Of a stretch of DNA of 64,000 bases, positions 54,119-63,369 are shown in pieces. A program made the translations under genes and the position numbers. A model generated the notes under the pieces. It made no database searches, had not been told where the DNA came from, and saw only the letters and a program-made list of their open reading frames with translations. Source of the stretch: Bradyrhizobium sp. B124 (lineage in GTDB: Bacteria > Pseudomonadota > Alphaproteobacteria > Rhizobiales > Xanthobacteraceae); NCBI RefSeq assembly GCF_038967635.1, contig NZ_CP152413.1, positions 2,480,001 to 2,544,000 of the forward strand, given 5' to 3'. How positions within the stretch are numbered: position 1 is the stretch's first letter; each line of letters starts with the position of its first letter.

Positions 54119-54182
54119 AGATTCCAGTCTTGACGCGTTTTCTTCACGCGAACCGGTATCCACTTCGCTTGAAAACGCTATA
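54115..54182. repeat. Dispersed palindromic intergenic repeat (shorter copy)
   Basis: It begins CTAGAG at 54115, which includes the stop of the CoA-transferase. GCGTTTTC (54135-54142) pairs with GAAAACGC (54171-54178). The core CTTCACGCGAACCGG resembles 48074-48126. It lies between convergent genes and could also act as a bidirectional terminator. Confidence 0.7.
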
Positions 54183-54187
54183 AGGCC

Positions 54188-55699
54188 TCACGCCTTTGCC
54201 GGCCGCACCAGACGTGCGACGCCGGCAAAGGCCCGATCGATCACCGGCCAGAACAGCAGCACGATCGCCAATGTCGTGATGGTGCCGACCAGGCCGTTCG
54301 ACCAGAACACCTTCATGTCGCCGCCAGAGCCGATCATCGAGAGCCGGAACGCGTCCTCGGCGCGGCTGCCGAGCACCAATGCCAGCGTGAATGGCGCAAG
54401 CGGGATGCCGATCTTCTTGAAGATGTAGCCGACGACGCCGAAGCCCAGCATCAGCCAGATATCGAACATCGCATTCTGGATCGCGTAGGCGCCGATCGCG
54501 CAGGACACCACGATCATCGGGGCTACGGCCGCGAACGGCACCCGCAGGATCGAGGCGAAGATCGGCACGGTGGTCAGCACCAGCACGAGGCCGACGACGT
54601 TGCCGAGATACATCGAGGCGATCAGGCCCCAGACGAAATCCTTGTGCTCGACGAACAGCAGCGGCCCGGGGTTGAGGCCCCACACCATCAGGCCGCCAAG
54701 CAGGATCGCCGCGGTCCCCGAACCGGGAATGCCGAGTGCGAGCATCGGCAACAAGGCCGCGGTACCCGAGGCGTGGGCCGCGGTCTCCGGCGCGAACACG
54801 CCCTCGATACGGCCCTTGCCGAAACTTTCCGGATCCTTGGCGAAGCGCTTGGCGAGGTTGTAGCCCATGAAGGACGCCGCGATCGCACCGCCCGGCGTGA
54901 TCCCGAGCCAGCAGCCGATCACCGACGAGCGCAGCAGCGTCACCCAGTATTTCGGCAGGTCCTTCCACACCGAGAGCACGACGCGCAGGCTGATACTGGC
55001 GGCGTGCCCGCGCAGCGCCAGGCGCTCCTCCATCGTGAGCAGGATCTCGCTGATGCCGAACAGGCCGATGACAGCAACGAGGAAGTTGATGCCGCGCAGC
55101 AGCTCGGCGGAACCAAACGTCATGCGCAGCTGCCCGGACACCGTATCCATGCCGACGCCGGCAAGCAGCAGCCCGAGCGACATCGAGATCACCGTCTTGT
55201 GCTTGGCCTCGCGGCCGAGGCCGACGAAAGAGCAGAACGTCAGCAAATAGACGGCGAAGAATTCCGGCGGACCAAATTTCAGCGCGAACGACGAGATCAT
55301 CGGCGCCAGGAAGGTGATCAGCAGCACCGCGACCAGCGAGCCGATGAAGGACGATGTGAACGCCGCGGTCAGCGCTTCGGCCGCCCTGCCCTGCTGCGCC
55401 ATCGGATAGCCGTCGAACGTGGTCGCGACCGACCAGGCTTCGCCGGGGATGTTGAACAGGATCGAGGTGATGGCGCCGCCGAACAGCGCGCCCCAATAGA
55501 TGCACGACAGCATCACGATGGCGGATGTCGGATCCATCGTGAAGGTCAGCGGCAGCAGGATCGCGACGCCGTTGGGGCCGCCCAGTCCGGGCAGCACACC
55601 GACGAAGATGCCGAGCACGAGCCCGACCATCATCAACAGCAGCGTCTTCCAGGTCAGCAGGACGGCAAAGCCGTGCAGCAGGAGACCGAAGGCTTCCAT
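54188..55699 (-). CDS. tctA: Tripartite tricarboxylate transporter large permease TctA
   Basis: 503 residues with about 11-12 spans. GVLPGLGGPNGVAILLPLTF, the conserved loop IYWGALFGGAITSILFNIPG with EAWSVATTFDGYPMAQQGRA, and ALGIPGSGTAAILLGGLMVW are the TctA hallmark segments. TctA is the large membrane subunit of a secondary transporter that takes substrate from a periplasmic binding protein. It starts 23 bp after tctB. The tctC gene lies 3 kb upstream on the same strand, separated by mtnP and mtnA. Confidence 0.93.
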   Translation of the reverse strand: MEAFGLLLHGFAVLLTWKTLLLMMVGLVLGIFVGVLPGLGGPNGVAILLPLTFTMDPTSAIVMLSCIYWGALFGGAITSILFNIPGEAWSVATTFDGYPMAQQGRAAEALTAAFTSSFIGSLVAVLLITFLAPMISSFALKFGPPEFFAVYLLTFCSFVGLGREAKHKTVISMSLGLLLAGVGMDTVSGQLRMTFGSAELLRGINFLVAVIGLFGISEILLTMEERLALRGHAASISLRVVLSVWKDLPKYWVTLLRSSVIGCWLGITPGGAIAASFMGYNLAKRFAKDPESFGKGRIEGVFAPETAAHASGTAALLPMLALGIPGSGTAAILLGGLMVWGLNPGPLLFVEHKDFVWGLIASMYLGNVVGLVLVLTTVPIFASILRVPFAAVAPMIVVSCAIGAYAIQNAMFDIWLMLGFGVVGYIFKKIGIPLAPFTLALVLGSRAEDAFRLSMIGSGGDMKVFWSNGLVGTITTLAIVLLFWPVIDRAFAGVARLVRPAKA

Positions 55700-55722
55700 G
55701 TCTCGAAATCCTGTCGGTTAGC

Positions 55723-56265
55723 TCAGTAGCCGAAGGCCGCTTCGAGCGGCCCCTTCGGCATGATGACGTCGAATGCGATGTCGAAGGTCACGAACATCGC
55801 GGCGGTGAAGATGAAGGCGGTTAAGAGCGACTTCCACAGCGCGATCTTACCGACCAGTCGCATGAAGCCCGCGATCAGGAGAAAGCTCGCGACATAGAGG
55901 CCGAGATATTGGGTGGCGAGGCAGAACAGGAATGTGGGCACGAACACCGCCATCACCCGGCGAAACTGAGCGCGGGTGACAAAGGTCTCGGCCGCTTCCC
56001 GGCGCGAGACGAAGGCAGCGCCCAGACCATAGAGGCTGGCGGCGCCGAGAATCACTGAGAGATAGAACGGAAAATAGCCGGGCTGCGGCCCGGTCGAATC
56101 CCATGATGCGCCGGTGCGCCAATTGTCCCAGCCGAGCACCAAGGCGAGCGCAAGCAGCAGCAGCGAGACGACGACGTCGACGACACCGGTAGAGACGACG
56201 GCGGGCGAATTCTCTTCAGGCGCGGTCGGATCGTCGACGACAATCTCAAGTTCGGTATTGGACAT
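55723..56265 (-). CDS. tctB: Tripartite tricarboxylate transporter small permease TctB
   Basis: About 180 residues with four membrane spans. An acidic cytoplasmic N-terminus is followed by VVDVVVSLLLLALALVLGWD, then TGPQPGYFPFYLSVILGAAS, the G-PG-FP motif typical of TctB, then two further spans ending in FDVIMPKGPLEAAFGY. The ATG at 56265 is chosen over TTG at 56319 because the extra 18 residues have no family resemblance. TctB assists TctA. The pair shares an operon and follows mtnA by 76 bp. Confidence 0.87.
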   Translation of the reverse strand: MSNTELEIVVDDPTAPEENSPAVVSTGVVDVVVSLLLLALALVLGWDNWRTGASWDSTGPQPGYFPFYLSVILGAASLYGLGAAFVSRREAAETFVTRAQFRRVMAVFVPTFLFCLATQYLGLYVASFLLIAGFMRLVGKIALWKSLLTAFIFTAAMFVTFDIAFDVIMPKGPLEAAFGY

Positions 56266-56341
56266 GGACTGGACGGTCTGCGTTGCGAGGGCAACGACTG
56301 GGATAGCGTGCTGAACCAATCACCGTCAATGCAGCCTTCAG

Positions 56342-57442
56342 CTAACGCCCGGAACGTTCGGGAAATGCGCTCGCAAGCGCAGCACGATTCGCACCGAGGA
56401 CGCCGCGCTCGGTGATCAATCCCGTCACCAACCTCGCCGGCGTGACGTCGAAGCCGAAATTGGCCACCGAAGAGCCGTCCGGAACCACGCGCACGGTCTC
56501 GATCCGTCCATCCGCCGTGCGCCCGGTGAGGTGCGTCACCTCGCTGGCCGCGCGCTGCTCGATCGGAATCTGCCTGACGCCATCATCGATACCAAAATCG
56601 ATGGTCGGCGACGGCAGCGCAACGTAGAACGGCACGTCGTTGTCATGCGCGGCGAGCGCTTTCAGATAAGTCCCGATCTTGTTGCAGACGTCGCCATTGG
56701 CGGCGACGCGGTCGGTCCCGACGATCGCAAGGTCAACCATGCGATGCTGCATCAGATGGCCGCCGGTGTTGTCGGGGATCACGGTGTGCGGCACACCGTG
56801 ATGACCGAGTTCCCAGGCGGTGAGCGAAGCGCCCTGATTGCGCGGCCGCGTCTCGTCGACCCAGACATGGACCGCAATGCCGCGATCATGCGCCTGGTAG
56901 ATCGGTGACGTCGCCGTTCCCCAATCGACGGTTGCAAGCCAGCCGGCATTGCAATGCGTCAGGACGTTCACCGGCTCGCCCGGCTGCTTGGTCGCGGCGA
57001 TTTTTTCGATCAGGCCGAGGCCGTGGCGGCCGATCTCGCGGTTGATCTCGACGTCTTCATCTGCGATCTCGCGGGCGCGCGCATACGCCGCTTCCGCCCG
57101 GGCGGACGCGGCGAGCGGTGCGAGCGCGCGCTGCATCTCATCGATCGCCCACTTCAGATTGATCGCGGTCGGCCGGGTCGCGGCCAGCATCTTGCCGGCC
57201 CGGTCGAGCGCCGCATCGGAGGAATCGGCGCGCATCGCGAGCGCCATGCCATAGGCTGCGGTGGCGCCGATCAGCGGCGCGCCGCGCACCAGCATCGAGC
57301 TGATGGCCTCGCCGGCCTCGTCCGCCGTCTTGATCTTCGCAACGATGAATTCATGCGGCAATCGTCGCTGATCGATCGCACCGACGGACCAGCCGTCGGG
57401 CTCCAGCCAGATGCTACGAAAATGGCGTCCGTCGACTTTCAT
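56342..57442 (-). CDS. mtnA: S-methyl-5-thioribose-1-phosphate isomerase
   Basis: 366 residues. [20 protein letters not shown] is the substrate-binding loop. [18 protein letters not shown] carries the conserved cysteine at 164. [19 protein letters not shown] carries the catalytic aspartate at 244. The enzyme isomerises the aldose MTR-1-P to the ketose MTRu-1-P in methionine salvage. The ATG at 57442 overlaps the mtnP stop as ATGA, so the longer frame to 57556 is not used. Confidence 0.94.
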   Translation of the reverse strand: MKVDGRHFRSIWLEPDGWSVGAIDQRRLPHEFIVAKIKTADEAGEAISSMLVRGAPLIGATAAYGMALAMRADSSDAALDRAGKMLAATRPTAINLKWAIDEMQRALAPLAASARAEAAYARAREIADEDVEINREIGRHGLGLIEKIAATKQPGEPVNVLTHCNAGWLATVDWGTATSPIYQAHDRGIAVHVWVDETRPRNQGASLTAWELGHHGVPHTVIPDNTGGHLMQHRMVDLAIVGTDRVAANGDVCNKIGTYLKALAAHDNDVPFYVALPSPTIDFGIDDGVRQIPIEQRAASEVTHLTGRTADGRIETVRVVPDGSSVANFGFDVTPARLVTGLITERGVLGANRAALASAFPERSGR

Positions 57443-58314
57443 GCGCGCAAGACCCTTCCGGCGACGGCATCGAGCTTCGCAAGCAGCTGCGGATCGCGGG
57501 CCGTGGGCGCCGTGATCAGCGCGGTGTCCAGCGCGCGATCCGAACCGATCGGACACGGCTCGTGCTCGCGCGGGAAATCCCGCGCCAGGCGCGCGACCAG
57601 CGCCTTGGCCTTCTCGGCGTTCGAATTCAGCACGCGGATGATATCCTGCACCGTCACTGCATCATGCGCCGGATGCCAGCAATCGAAATCAGTGACCATC
57701 GCCACGCTGGCGTAGCAGATCTCGGCCTCGCGGGCGAGCTTGGCTTCCGGCATGTTGGTCATGCCGATCACGGAATAGCCCTGCGCCTTGTAGGTCAGGC
57801 TTTCGGCGAGCGAGGAGAATTGCGGCCCCTCCATGCAGAGATAAGTGCCGCCGCGCGCGAACGCCATGCGCTCGGCCTCGGCAGCGGCGGCGAGATGCTT
57901 GACGAGCAACGGCGATACCGGATGCGCCATCGAGACATGCGCGACGCAGCCTCTGCCGAAGAACGAGCTCTCGCGCTTGTGGGTGCGATCGACGAACTGG
58001 TCGACCAGCACAAAGGTGCCCGGCGGCAGCTCTTCCTTGAACGAGCCGCATGCGGACAGCGCGACCAGATCGGTGACCCCTGCCCGCTTCAGCACGTCGA
58101 TATTGGCGCGATAGTTGATGTCGGACGGCGACAGCGCATGTCCCGGGCCGTGCCGCGGCAAGAACACGATCGGCAATCCCGCCATCTCGCCACGGCGCAG
58201 TGGCGCCGACGGTTCGCCCCACGGGCTTGCGATGGCTTCCTCGCGGACGTTTTCCAGGCCCGGCAGATCGTAGATGCCGGATCCGCCGATGATGCCGAGA
58301 ACGGCTTTGGTCAT
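57439..58314 (-). CDS. mtnP: S-methyl-5'-thioadenosine phosphorylase
   Basis: 291 residues. [56 protein letters not shown] and [15 protein letters not shown] with a later [13 protein letters not shown] make it an MtnP of the purine-nucleoside phosphorylase superfamily. It cleaves MTA to adenine and MTR-1-P, the substrate of the next gene. GAGGAG stands 6 nt before the ATG. Spacing and overlap with mtnA indicate one transcript. Confidence 0.94.
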   Translation of the reverse strand: MTKAVLGIIGGSGIYDLPGLENVREEAIASPWGEPSAPLRRGEMAGLPIVFLPRHGPGHALSPSDINYRANIDVLKRAGVTDLVALSACGSFKEELPPGTFVLVDQFVDRTHKRESSFFGRGCVAHVSMAHPVSPLLVKHLAAAAEAERMAFARGGTYLCMEGPQFSSLAESLTYKAQGYSVIGMTNMPEAKLAREAEICYASVAMVTDFDCWHPAHDAVTVQDIIRVLNSNAEKAKALVARLARDFPREHEPCPIGSDRALDTALITAPTARDPQLLAKLDAVAGRVLRA

Positions 58315-58463
58315 GATCGCTCCTCACGGTCCCGCAACGGCGACGGAGGGGTGACCCAGCCCGATCGGGCTCGCCGGACGTTCGGCCATACTGCGGCGCA
58401 ATATCGATGGGGCGGCGATGCGATGCAAGGCGATTTCGAACGGAAGGTAAAGCAATCACGGCG

Positions 58464-58541
58464 GTCATTCCGGGGCGCCCAAAGGGCGAACCCGGAATCT
58501 CGAGATTCCGGGTTCGATGCTTCGCATCGCCCCGGAATGAC
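58464..58541. repeat. Nested palindromic repeat
   Basis: GTCATTCCGGGGCG (58464-58477) and CGCCCCGGAATGAC (58528-58541) are inverted arms. Inside them a 28-bp stretch at 58488-58515 is a perfect palindrome centred on CTCGAG. It lies between mtnP and tctC. This type of repeat is dispersed in Bradyrhizobium genomes. Confidence 0.75.
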
Positions 58542-58564
58542 GGAAGACGTCACAACCGCGACCG

Positions 58565-59551
58565 CTATTTCGCGACGAAGCCCGCCGCGTTCATGAGCGA
58601 GGCATTGAGCTTGTCGTCATCCTCGAGGAACTCGACCATATCCTTGCCGGTGAGGAAGATCGGCTTCAAGGCCTGCTTCTCCATGTAGTCTTTGTATTCC
58701 GCCGTCTGCGTCACCTTCTGGAACAGGTCGGCATAGAATGCCTGCTGCTCCTGCGTGACCTTGCCCGGCAGGAACATCGCGCGCAGCATCAGGTACTGCA
58801 CGTCCAGCCCCTCTTCCTTGCAGGTCGGGATATCGTTCCAGGATTGCGTGTCGGTGACCTTGGTCTTGTAGGAGATGCGCTCCTTGTCGAACACGCAGAG
58901 CGCGCGAACCTGTCCGGCGCGCCAGACTTCGAGGTTCTCGCTCGGATTATTGACGTTGGATTCGGTGTGGCCGCCGACCAGCTGGGTCGCGGCCTCGCCG
59001 CCGGACTTGTACGGCAGATAGGAGAATTTCGCGCCGGTCTTCTGCTCCATGAACACGGTCAGCACGTGGTCCTCGCGCTTGGAGCCGGTGCCGCCCATCT
59101 TGAACGGCGCGCTCGCTGTCTTCGCGGCCGCGATGAAATCCTTCACGGTCTTGGGGCCCGACGCATTGTCCCACAACACGAACTGGTCGAGCGCGATCAC
59201 CGACACCGGCGTCAGGTCGCGCCAGTTGAAGGGAATCTTGGCCGAGAGCGGCAGCATGTAGATCAGCGAATAGGCGATCAGCACCTTGTTGGGATCGCCC
59301 TCGCTGGACTTCATGTACATCAGCGCTTCCGCACCTGATGCGCCGCCCTTCAGCGACACCACCACCGGCTGCTTCATCAGATTGTTCTTCTGGATCGCCG
59401 CCTGCATCATCCGCGCCATCTGGTCGGAGGCACCACCGGCGCCTGCCGCAACCACGATCTCGACCGGCTTGCTCGGCTCCCAGCCGGCGAAGGCCGGCGT
59501 GCTCAGCAGCAAGGCCGCGATGGCTGCCGTGGTTTTCACAATCTGTCCCAC
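58565..59551 (-). CDS. tctC: Tripartite tricarboxylate transporter solute-binding protein (TctC/Bug family)
   Basis: 328 residues starting at GTG (59551), with AGGGAAG just upstream. Residues 1-22 (KTTAAIAALLLSTPAFA) form a signal peptide cleaved after AFA. EPSKPVEIVVAAGAGGASDQ, VVSLKGGASGAEALMYMKSS and MGGTGSKREDHVLTVFME resemble the Bug-family binding site. It captures a carboxylate in the periplasm for TctA/TctB. Its separation from tctBA by mtnP-mtnA is unusual. Confidence 0.9.
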   Translation of the reverse strand: MGQIVKTTAAIAALLLSTPAFAGWEPSKPVEIVVAAGAGGASDQMARMMQAAIQKNNLMKQPVVVSLKGGASGAEALMYMKSSEGDPNKVLIAYSLIYMLPLSAKIPFNWRDLTPVSVIALDQFVLWDNASGPKTVKDFIAAAKTASAPFKMGGTGSKREDHVLTVFMEQKTGAKFSYLPYKSGGEAATQLVGGHTESNVNNPSENLEVWRAGQVRALCVFDKERISYKTKVTDTQSWNDIPTCKEEGLDVQYLMLRAMFLPGKVTQEQQAFYADLFQKVTQTAEYKDYMEKQALKPIFLTGKDMVEFLEDDDKLNASLMNAAGFVAK

Positions 59552-59872
59552 GTGTTTCTTCCCTATCTATTTGTTCGGCTTCGCAAAACCGTCGAGGTGG
59601 CGGGTTCGTGTCATTGTGCCGAGAATGCAGGTGAGTTCAAGCCGCCGAACTGCCGCATGACCTATGACTTTGGAATGAGGTGGGTGTCGTTGCTTCGCTC
59701 GCATCGACAAACGGTGTCATCGCCCGGCTTGACCGGGCGATCCAGTATTCCAGAGGCAGTCGTTGTTGAAAGGCAGTCGTTATAGAACCGATGGGCCACG
59801 GCGTACTGGATCGCCCGGTCAAGCCGGGCGATGACAGATGAGGATGGGGACGCCGTTGCGTCCTCGCAGCCG
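59552..59872. other. 321-bp intergenic stretch with a long inverted repeat
   Basis: No gene is apparent in this stretch between tctC and the crotonase gene. It is dominated by the inverted repeat at 59715-59836. A promoter for tctC on the minus strand is likely here but no clear one was seen. Confidence 0.4.
59715..59836. repeat. Long inverted repeat (33-bp perfect arms)
   Basis: Arms at 59715-59747 and 59804-59836 are perfect reverse complements, each 33 bp, with a 56-bp centre. Each arm itself contains GCCCGG-CTTGA-CCGGGC-like symmetry. The structure resembles dispersed repeats of Bradyrhizobium and could fold into a strong hairpin in either transcript. Confidence 0.8.
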
Positions 59873-60670
59873 TTACTTGCCCTTGAAGCTGGGCGCACGC
59901 TTGTTGAGGAAAGCGTCCATGCCCTCGCGGAAATCCTCGCTCATATAGGCGCGCAGGATCAGGTCTTCGCCTTCGTCGCGCGACAGCGTGCGGCGGATGC
60001 GGCGCACCGCTTCCTTGGTCACCTCTAACGTGATCGGTGCATGGCCGGCGACAAGTTGCGCGGTTTCGGTGGCACGGCGTTGCAGCGTCTCCACGTCGGG
60101 GACGACTTCGTTCAACAGCCCGAGCGCCAGCGCTTCGGGCGCCTCGACCAGGCGCGCCTTGAAGATCAGATCCTTGGTCCGCGCCGGACCGATCAGCGAG
60201 ACCAACCGCGAGATGTTGGACATCGAGAGGCAGTTGCCGAGCGTGCGCGCGATCGGGAAGCCGATCCGCGTCGCCTCGGTACCGATGCGGATATCGCAGC
60301 ATGCGGCGATGCCGGCGCCGCCGCCGGTGCACGCGCCGGCGATCGCCGCGATGACAGGCACGCGGCACTGTTCGAGCGTTCCCAGCACACGATCGATCCG
60401 CGCCTCGTAATCCAGTGCATCCTGGGCGGTCTTGAACGCCCGGAACTGCGAGATGTCGGTGCCCGAGGCGAATGCCTTGTCGCCGGCACCGGTCAGGATC
60501 AGCGCCTTGATCGCGTGATCCTGATTGATGTTCTCGCAGATCGAGGCCATCTGCTCGTACATCGCAAAGGTCAGCGCGTTGCGGGCCTGCGGCCGGTTGA
60601 ACGTGATGCGCGCGATCCCGTCCGCGACGGAGTAGATCAGGTCTTCGGTCGGTGCGACGGGCGCGTTCAT
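59873..60670 (-). CDS. Crotonase-fold protein (enoyl-CoA hydratase/isomerase family) lacking both usual hydratase glutamates
   Basis: 265 residues. ARITFNRPQARNALTFAMYE, LTGAGDKAFASGTDISQF and AGACTGGGAGIAACCDIRIG are crotonase motifs forming the CoA site and oxyanion hole. Aligned by eye with mammalian enoyl-CoA hydratase, the first catalytic Glu (CEL) corresponds to glycine in GGGAGIAA. The second (QPEI) corresponds to isoleucine in GFPIARTLG. A classical hydratase reaction is therefore doubtful; another crotonase activity such as an isomerase, hydrolase or lyase is possible. It lies 46 bp after a class V aminotransferase gene. Confidence 0.85.
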   Translation of the reverse strand: MNAPVAPTEDLIYSVADGIARITFNRPQARNALTFAMYEQMASICENINQDHAIKALILTGAGDKAFASGTDISQFRAFKTAQDALDYEARIDRVLGTLEQCRVPVIAAIAGACTGGGAGIAACCDIRIGTEATRIGFPIARTLGNCLSMSNISRLVSLIGPARTKDLIFKARLVEAPEALALGLLNEVVPDVETLQRRATETAQLVAGHAPITLEVTKEAVRRIRRTLSRDEGEDLILRAYMSEDFREGMDAFLNKRAPSFKGK

Positions 60671-60716
60671 GTCTCGCTCTTTCTGTTCTTTGCGATAAGA
60701 TTTCAGGCCAGCCTAC

Positions 60717-61913
60717 TCAAGCAACGGCTTTCGAGGCCTGCGACGGGTCGCGTCCCTTGAGGACCTCCATCGCCGCCAGCACGCCGCCGCTGCGATGCGG
60801 CACCTTGGCCAGATCAAGACCCATCTCGACGCCGGACAGCGTGCCCATCAACATCAAATCGTTGAAGTGGCCGATATGCCCGATCCGGAACACCTTGCCC
60901 TTGACCTTGTTGAGGCCGGTGCCGAGCGACATGTCGAAATTCTCGAGCACGACCTTGCGGAAGTGGTCGGCGTCGTGGCCGTCAGGCACGCGCACCGCGG
61001 TCAGCGCCGGCGAATGCGCGCCCTGTTCCTGACACTGCGTCTCCAGCCCCCAGACCTTGATGGCGGCACGCGTCGCTTCGCTGTGGCGCTTGTGGCGGGC
61101 GAAGACGTTCTCCAGCCCCTCCTCCTCCAGCATCTTCACGGCCTCGCGCAGGCCGAACAGCAGATTGGTGGCGGGCGTATACGGCCAGGTGCCGGCCTTG
61201 TTGATGTTGATGACCTCCTGCCAGTCCCAATAGGAGCGCATCCCCGGATTGGCTTTGGCCACCGCCAGCGCCTTGTCCGACACGGCGTTGAAGCCGAGGC
61301 CGGGCGGCAGCATCAGCCCCTTCTGGGAGCCGGCGATCGAGACGTCGATGCCCCAGGCATCGTGTTCATATTCGAGCGAGCCGAGGCCCGAGATGGTGTC
61401 GACCATCAACAGCGCCGGATGCTTCAAGGTGTCGAGGATCTTGCGGACGTCGCGCGGATAGGTGACGCATGCAGTCGAGGTCTCGTTATGGACCACGCAG
61501 ACGGCCTTGATCTTGTGCGCCTTGTCGGCGGCAAGCCTCGCCTCGATCTGCTCGAGGTCGGCGCCGTGGCGCCAGTCGCCCGGAATGAAATCGACGTCGA
61601 GCTTGAACTTGTCGGCGATGCCATGCCACAGCATCGCGAACTGGCCGGTCTCGCACATCAGGACCTTGTCGCCCGGCTGCAGCGTGTTGACGATCGCGGC
61701 CTCCCAGGCGCCGGTCCCCGACGAGGGGTAGATGATCACGGGCTGCTTGGTGCGGAACACACGCTGCATCGCGGAAAGCACGGCAAAGCCGATCTCTGCG
61801 AATTCGGCACCGCGATGGTCCATGGTCGGCATGTCCATCGCCCGCAGCACCCGGTCCGGCACGTTGGTCGGTCCCGGAATCTGCAGAAAATGCCTTCCAG
61901 TATGCACGGTCAT
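60717..61913 (-). CDS. Class V aminotransferase (serine-glyoxylate aminotransferase type)
   Basis: 398 residues. FLQIPGPTNVPDRVLRAMDM, MDHRGAEFAEIGF, IIYPSSGTGAWEAA and SIAGSQKGLMLPPGLGFNAV identify the family; the lysine in GSQKG (198) binds PLP. SYWDWQEV and YTPATNLLFGLREAV are typical of the serine-glyoxylate/alanine-glyoxylate branch. The start is taken at the ATG 61913; an extension to 62009 has no family resemblance. The gene is one of two similar aminotransferases flanking an MFS transporter. Confidence 0.9.
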   Translation of the reverse strand: MTVHTGRHFLQIPGPTNVPDRVLRAMDMPTMDHRGAEFAEIGFAVLSAMQRVFRTKQPVIIYPSSGTGAWEAAIVNTLQPGDKVLMCETGQFAMLWHGIADKFKLDVDFIPGDWRHGADLEQIEARLAADKAHKIKAVCVVHNETSTACVTYPRDVRKILDTLKHPALLMVDTISGLGSLEYEHDAWGIDVSIAGSQKGLMLPPGLGFNAVSDKALAVAKANPGMRSYWDWQEVININKAGTWPYTPATNLLFGLREAVKMLEEEGLENVFARHKRHSEATRAAIKVWGLETQCQEQGAHSPALTAVRVPDGHDADHFRKVVLENFDMSLGTGLNKVKGKVFRIGHIGHFNDLMLMGTLSGVEMGLDLAKVPHRSGGVLAAMEVLKGRDPSQASKAVA

Positions 61914-62042
61914 GAGCGTCTTTCCCGGTCTTGCCTTGGTCTTGGTAAGCCGCTCGCATATCACTATTCGCCCGGTTTGTCCTAGGCCCGGCGGGGGGCC
62001 GTCATGCATATCTGACGGCGCTCCGCGGAGGCCGGCAGCCGC

Positions 62043-63326
62043 TCATTCGGCGGCCACCACCTTGCCCGGCACCACCGATTCGTTTGCCTCCTCGAACGGG
62101 CGCTCGGGGTGCATCAGGAACGCCGAGAAACCACCGAGCAGCAGCAGCCCCATCGACATCAGGAACGGCAGGTACCAGTTCCCGGTGGCGTCGATGACGA
62201 AGCCGGCAACCAGCGGCGAGACGATCGCCGCAAACGCCGAGCCGCTGTTCATGAGCCCGGCCGCGGTGCCGGAATATTTCGGCGCGATATCCATCGGGAT
62301 CGACCACATCGGGCCGATCACGAGCTCGGCACAGAAGAAACCGGCCGACAGGCAGAGCGCGACCACCGTGATGTCGTGAACGAACAGGATCGGCATCAGC
62401 GAGAGCAGCGCGCCAGCGAAACCCACGACAGTAACGCTAAGTCGCGCCAGCCGCACATTGCCGGTGCGTTCGAGGATGCGGTCGGAGATGACGCCGCCGA
62501 CGCTGTCGCCGACGACGCCGGCAAAAAACACGCCGGATGCGAACAGCGCCGAGTTCTTCAGATCGAGGCTGTAGTTGTTCTTGAAGAACAGCGGCAGCCA
62601 GTTGAGGTAGAGCCACAGGCACCAGCCGTAGCAGAAGTACGTCAACGTCACCGGCCACATCCGCTGCAACAGCGGGCCCCACGGCACCTTCGGCCGCTCG
62701 CCTTGCGGCCGCGGCGGCAACGTCGCAAGCTCGGCCGCCGTGATGGAGCCATGGTCGCCCGGCTGGTTGCGGAAGTACCAGACCCACACAACACCCCAGA
62801 TCAGACTGACAATGCCGAGCACCACGAAGGCGCCGCGCCATGTCAGCCACAGGATCAGGAGCGCGACCACCGGCGGGGTCACCGCGTTGCCGAGCCGTGC
62901 AAAGGCGTGCGTCAGGCCTTGCGCGAAGCCGCGGCGGTTCGCGGGCGTCCAGTACTGCATCGCACGCGTCGCGGTCGGGAACGTCGCGCCTTCGCCGAAC
63001 CCCAGCGCGAAGCGCGCGACGAACAGCGCGGCGAGACCATGGACAAAGCCGGTCATGATGGTCGCCGCAGCCCAGATCATGCCGCACCAGAACAAGGTCT
63101 TGCGCGGCCCGAAACGATCGCCGACCCAGCCGCCGATCACCTGGAACAGCAGATACGGATAGGCGAAGGCCGAGAACACCAGGCCAAGCTCGGTGTTGGA
63201 CAGACCGAGCTCCTTCTGGATCTCGCTGGCCGCGGTGCCGATGTTGACGCGGTCGACATAGGTGATGAAATACATCACGCAGAGCATGGCCAACACGACA
63301 TGGGTGGCCTTGAACCGAAGCCTCAT
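62043..63326 (-). CDS. MFS transporter (ACS family type)
   Basis: 427 residues with 12 membrane spans. FITYVDRVNIGTAASEI near residue 22 matches the D-R-N-x-G signature of anion:cation symporters. GDRFGPRKTLFWCGMIWA is the loop 2-3 motif and FALGFGEGATFPTATRAMQ is the span 4 region. Family members take up organic anions such as sugar acids, phthalate or tartrate. AAGGAT stands just before the ATG. It is flanked on both sides by class V aminotransferases and may import the substrate of that pathway. Confidence 0.88.
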   Translation of the reverse strand: MRLRFKATHVVLAMLCVMYFITYVDRVNIGTAASEIQKELGLSNTELGLVFSAFAYPYLLFQVIGGWVGDRFGPRKTLFWCGMIWAAATIMTGFVHGLAALFVARFALGFGEGATFPTATRAMQYWTPANRRGFAQGLTHAFARLGNAVTPPVVALLILWLTWRGAFVVLGIVSLIWGVVWVWYFRNQPGDHGSITAAELATLPPRPQGERPKVPWGPLLQRMWPVTLTYFCYGWCLWLYLNWLPLFFKNNYSLDLKNSALFASGVFFAGVVGDSVGGVISDRILERTGNVRLARLSVTVVGFAGALLSLMPILFVHDITVVALCLSAGFFCAELVIGPMWSIPMDIAPKYSGTAAGLMNSGSAFAAIVSPLVAGFVIDATGNWYLPFLMSMGLLLLGGFSAFLMHPERPFEEANESVVPGKVVAAE

Positions 63327-63369
63327 ATCCTTCCCCTCCCTGATCGGCGATTTTTAGTTGTCGGTGTCG

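Noticed and set aside
54144..55505. 453-residue ORF in another frame of tctA
   Set aside because: Same-strand frame-shifted shadow; tctA motifs are in the 54188-55699 frame.
48020..59836. CRISPR array or small RNA genes in the repeats
   Set aside because: The repeats are palindromic intergenic elements, not regularly spaced short direct repeats, and nothing specific indicates a structured RNA gene.
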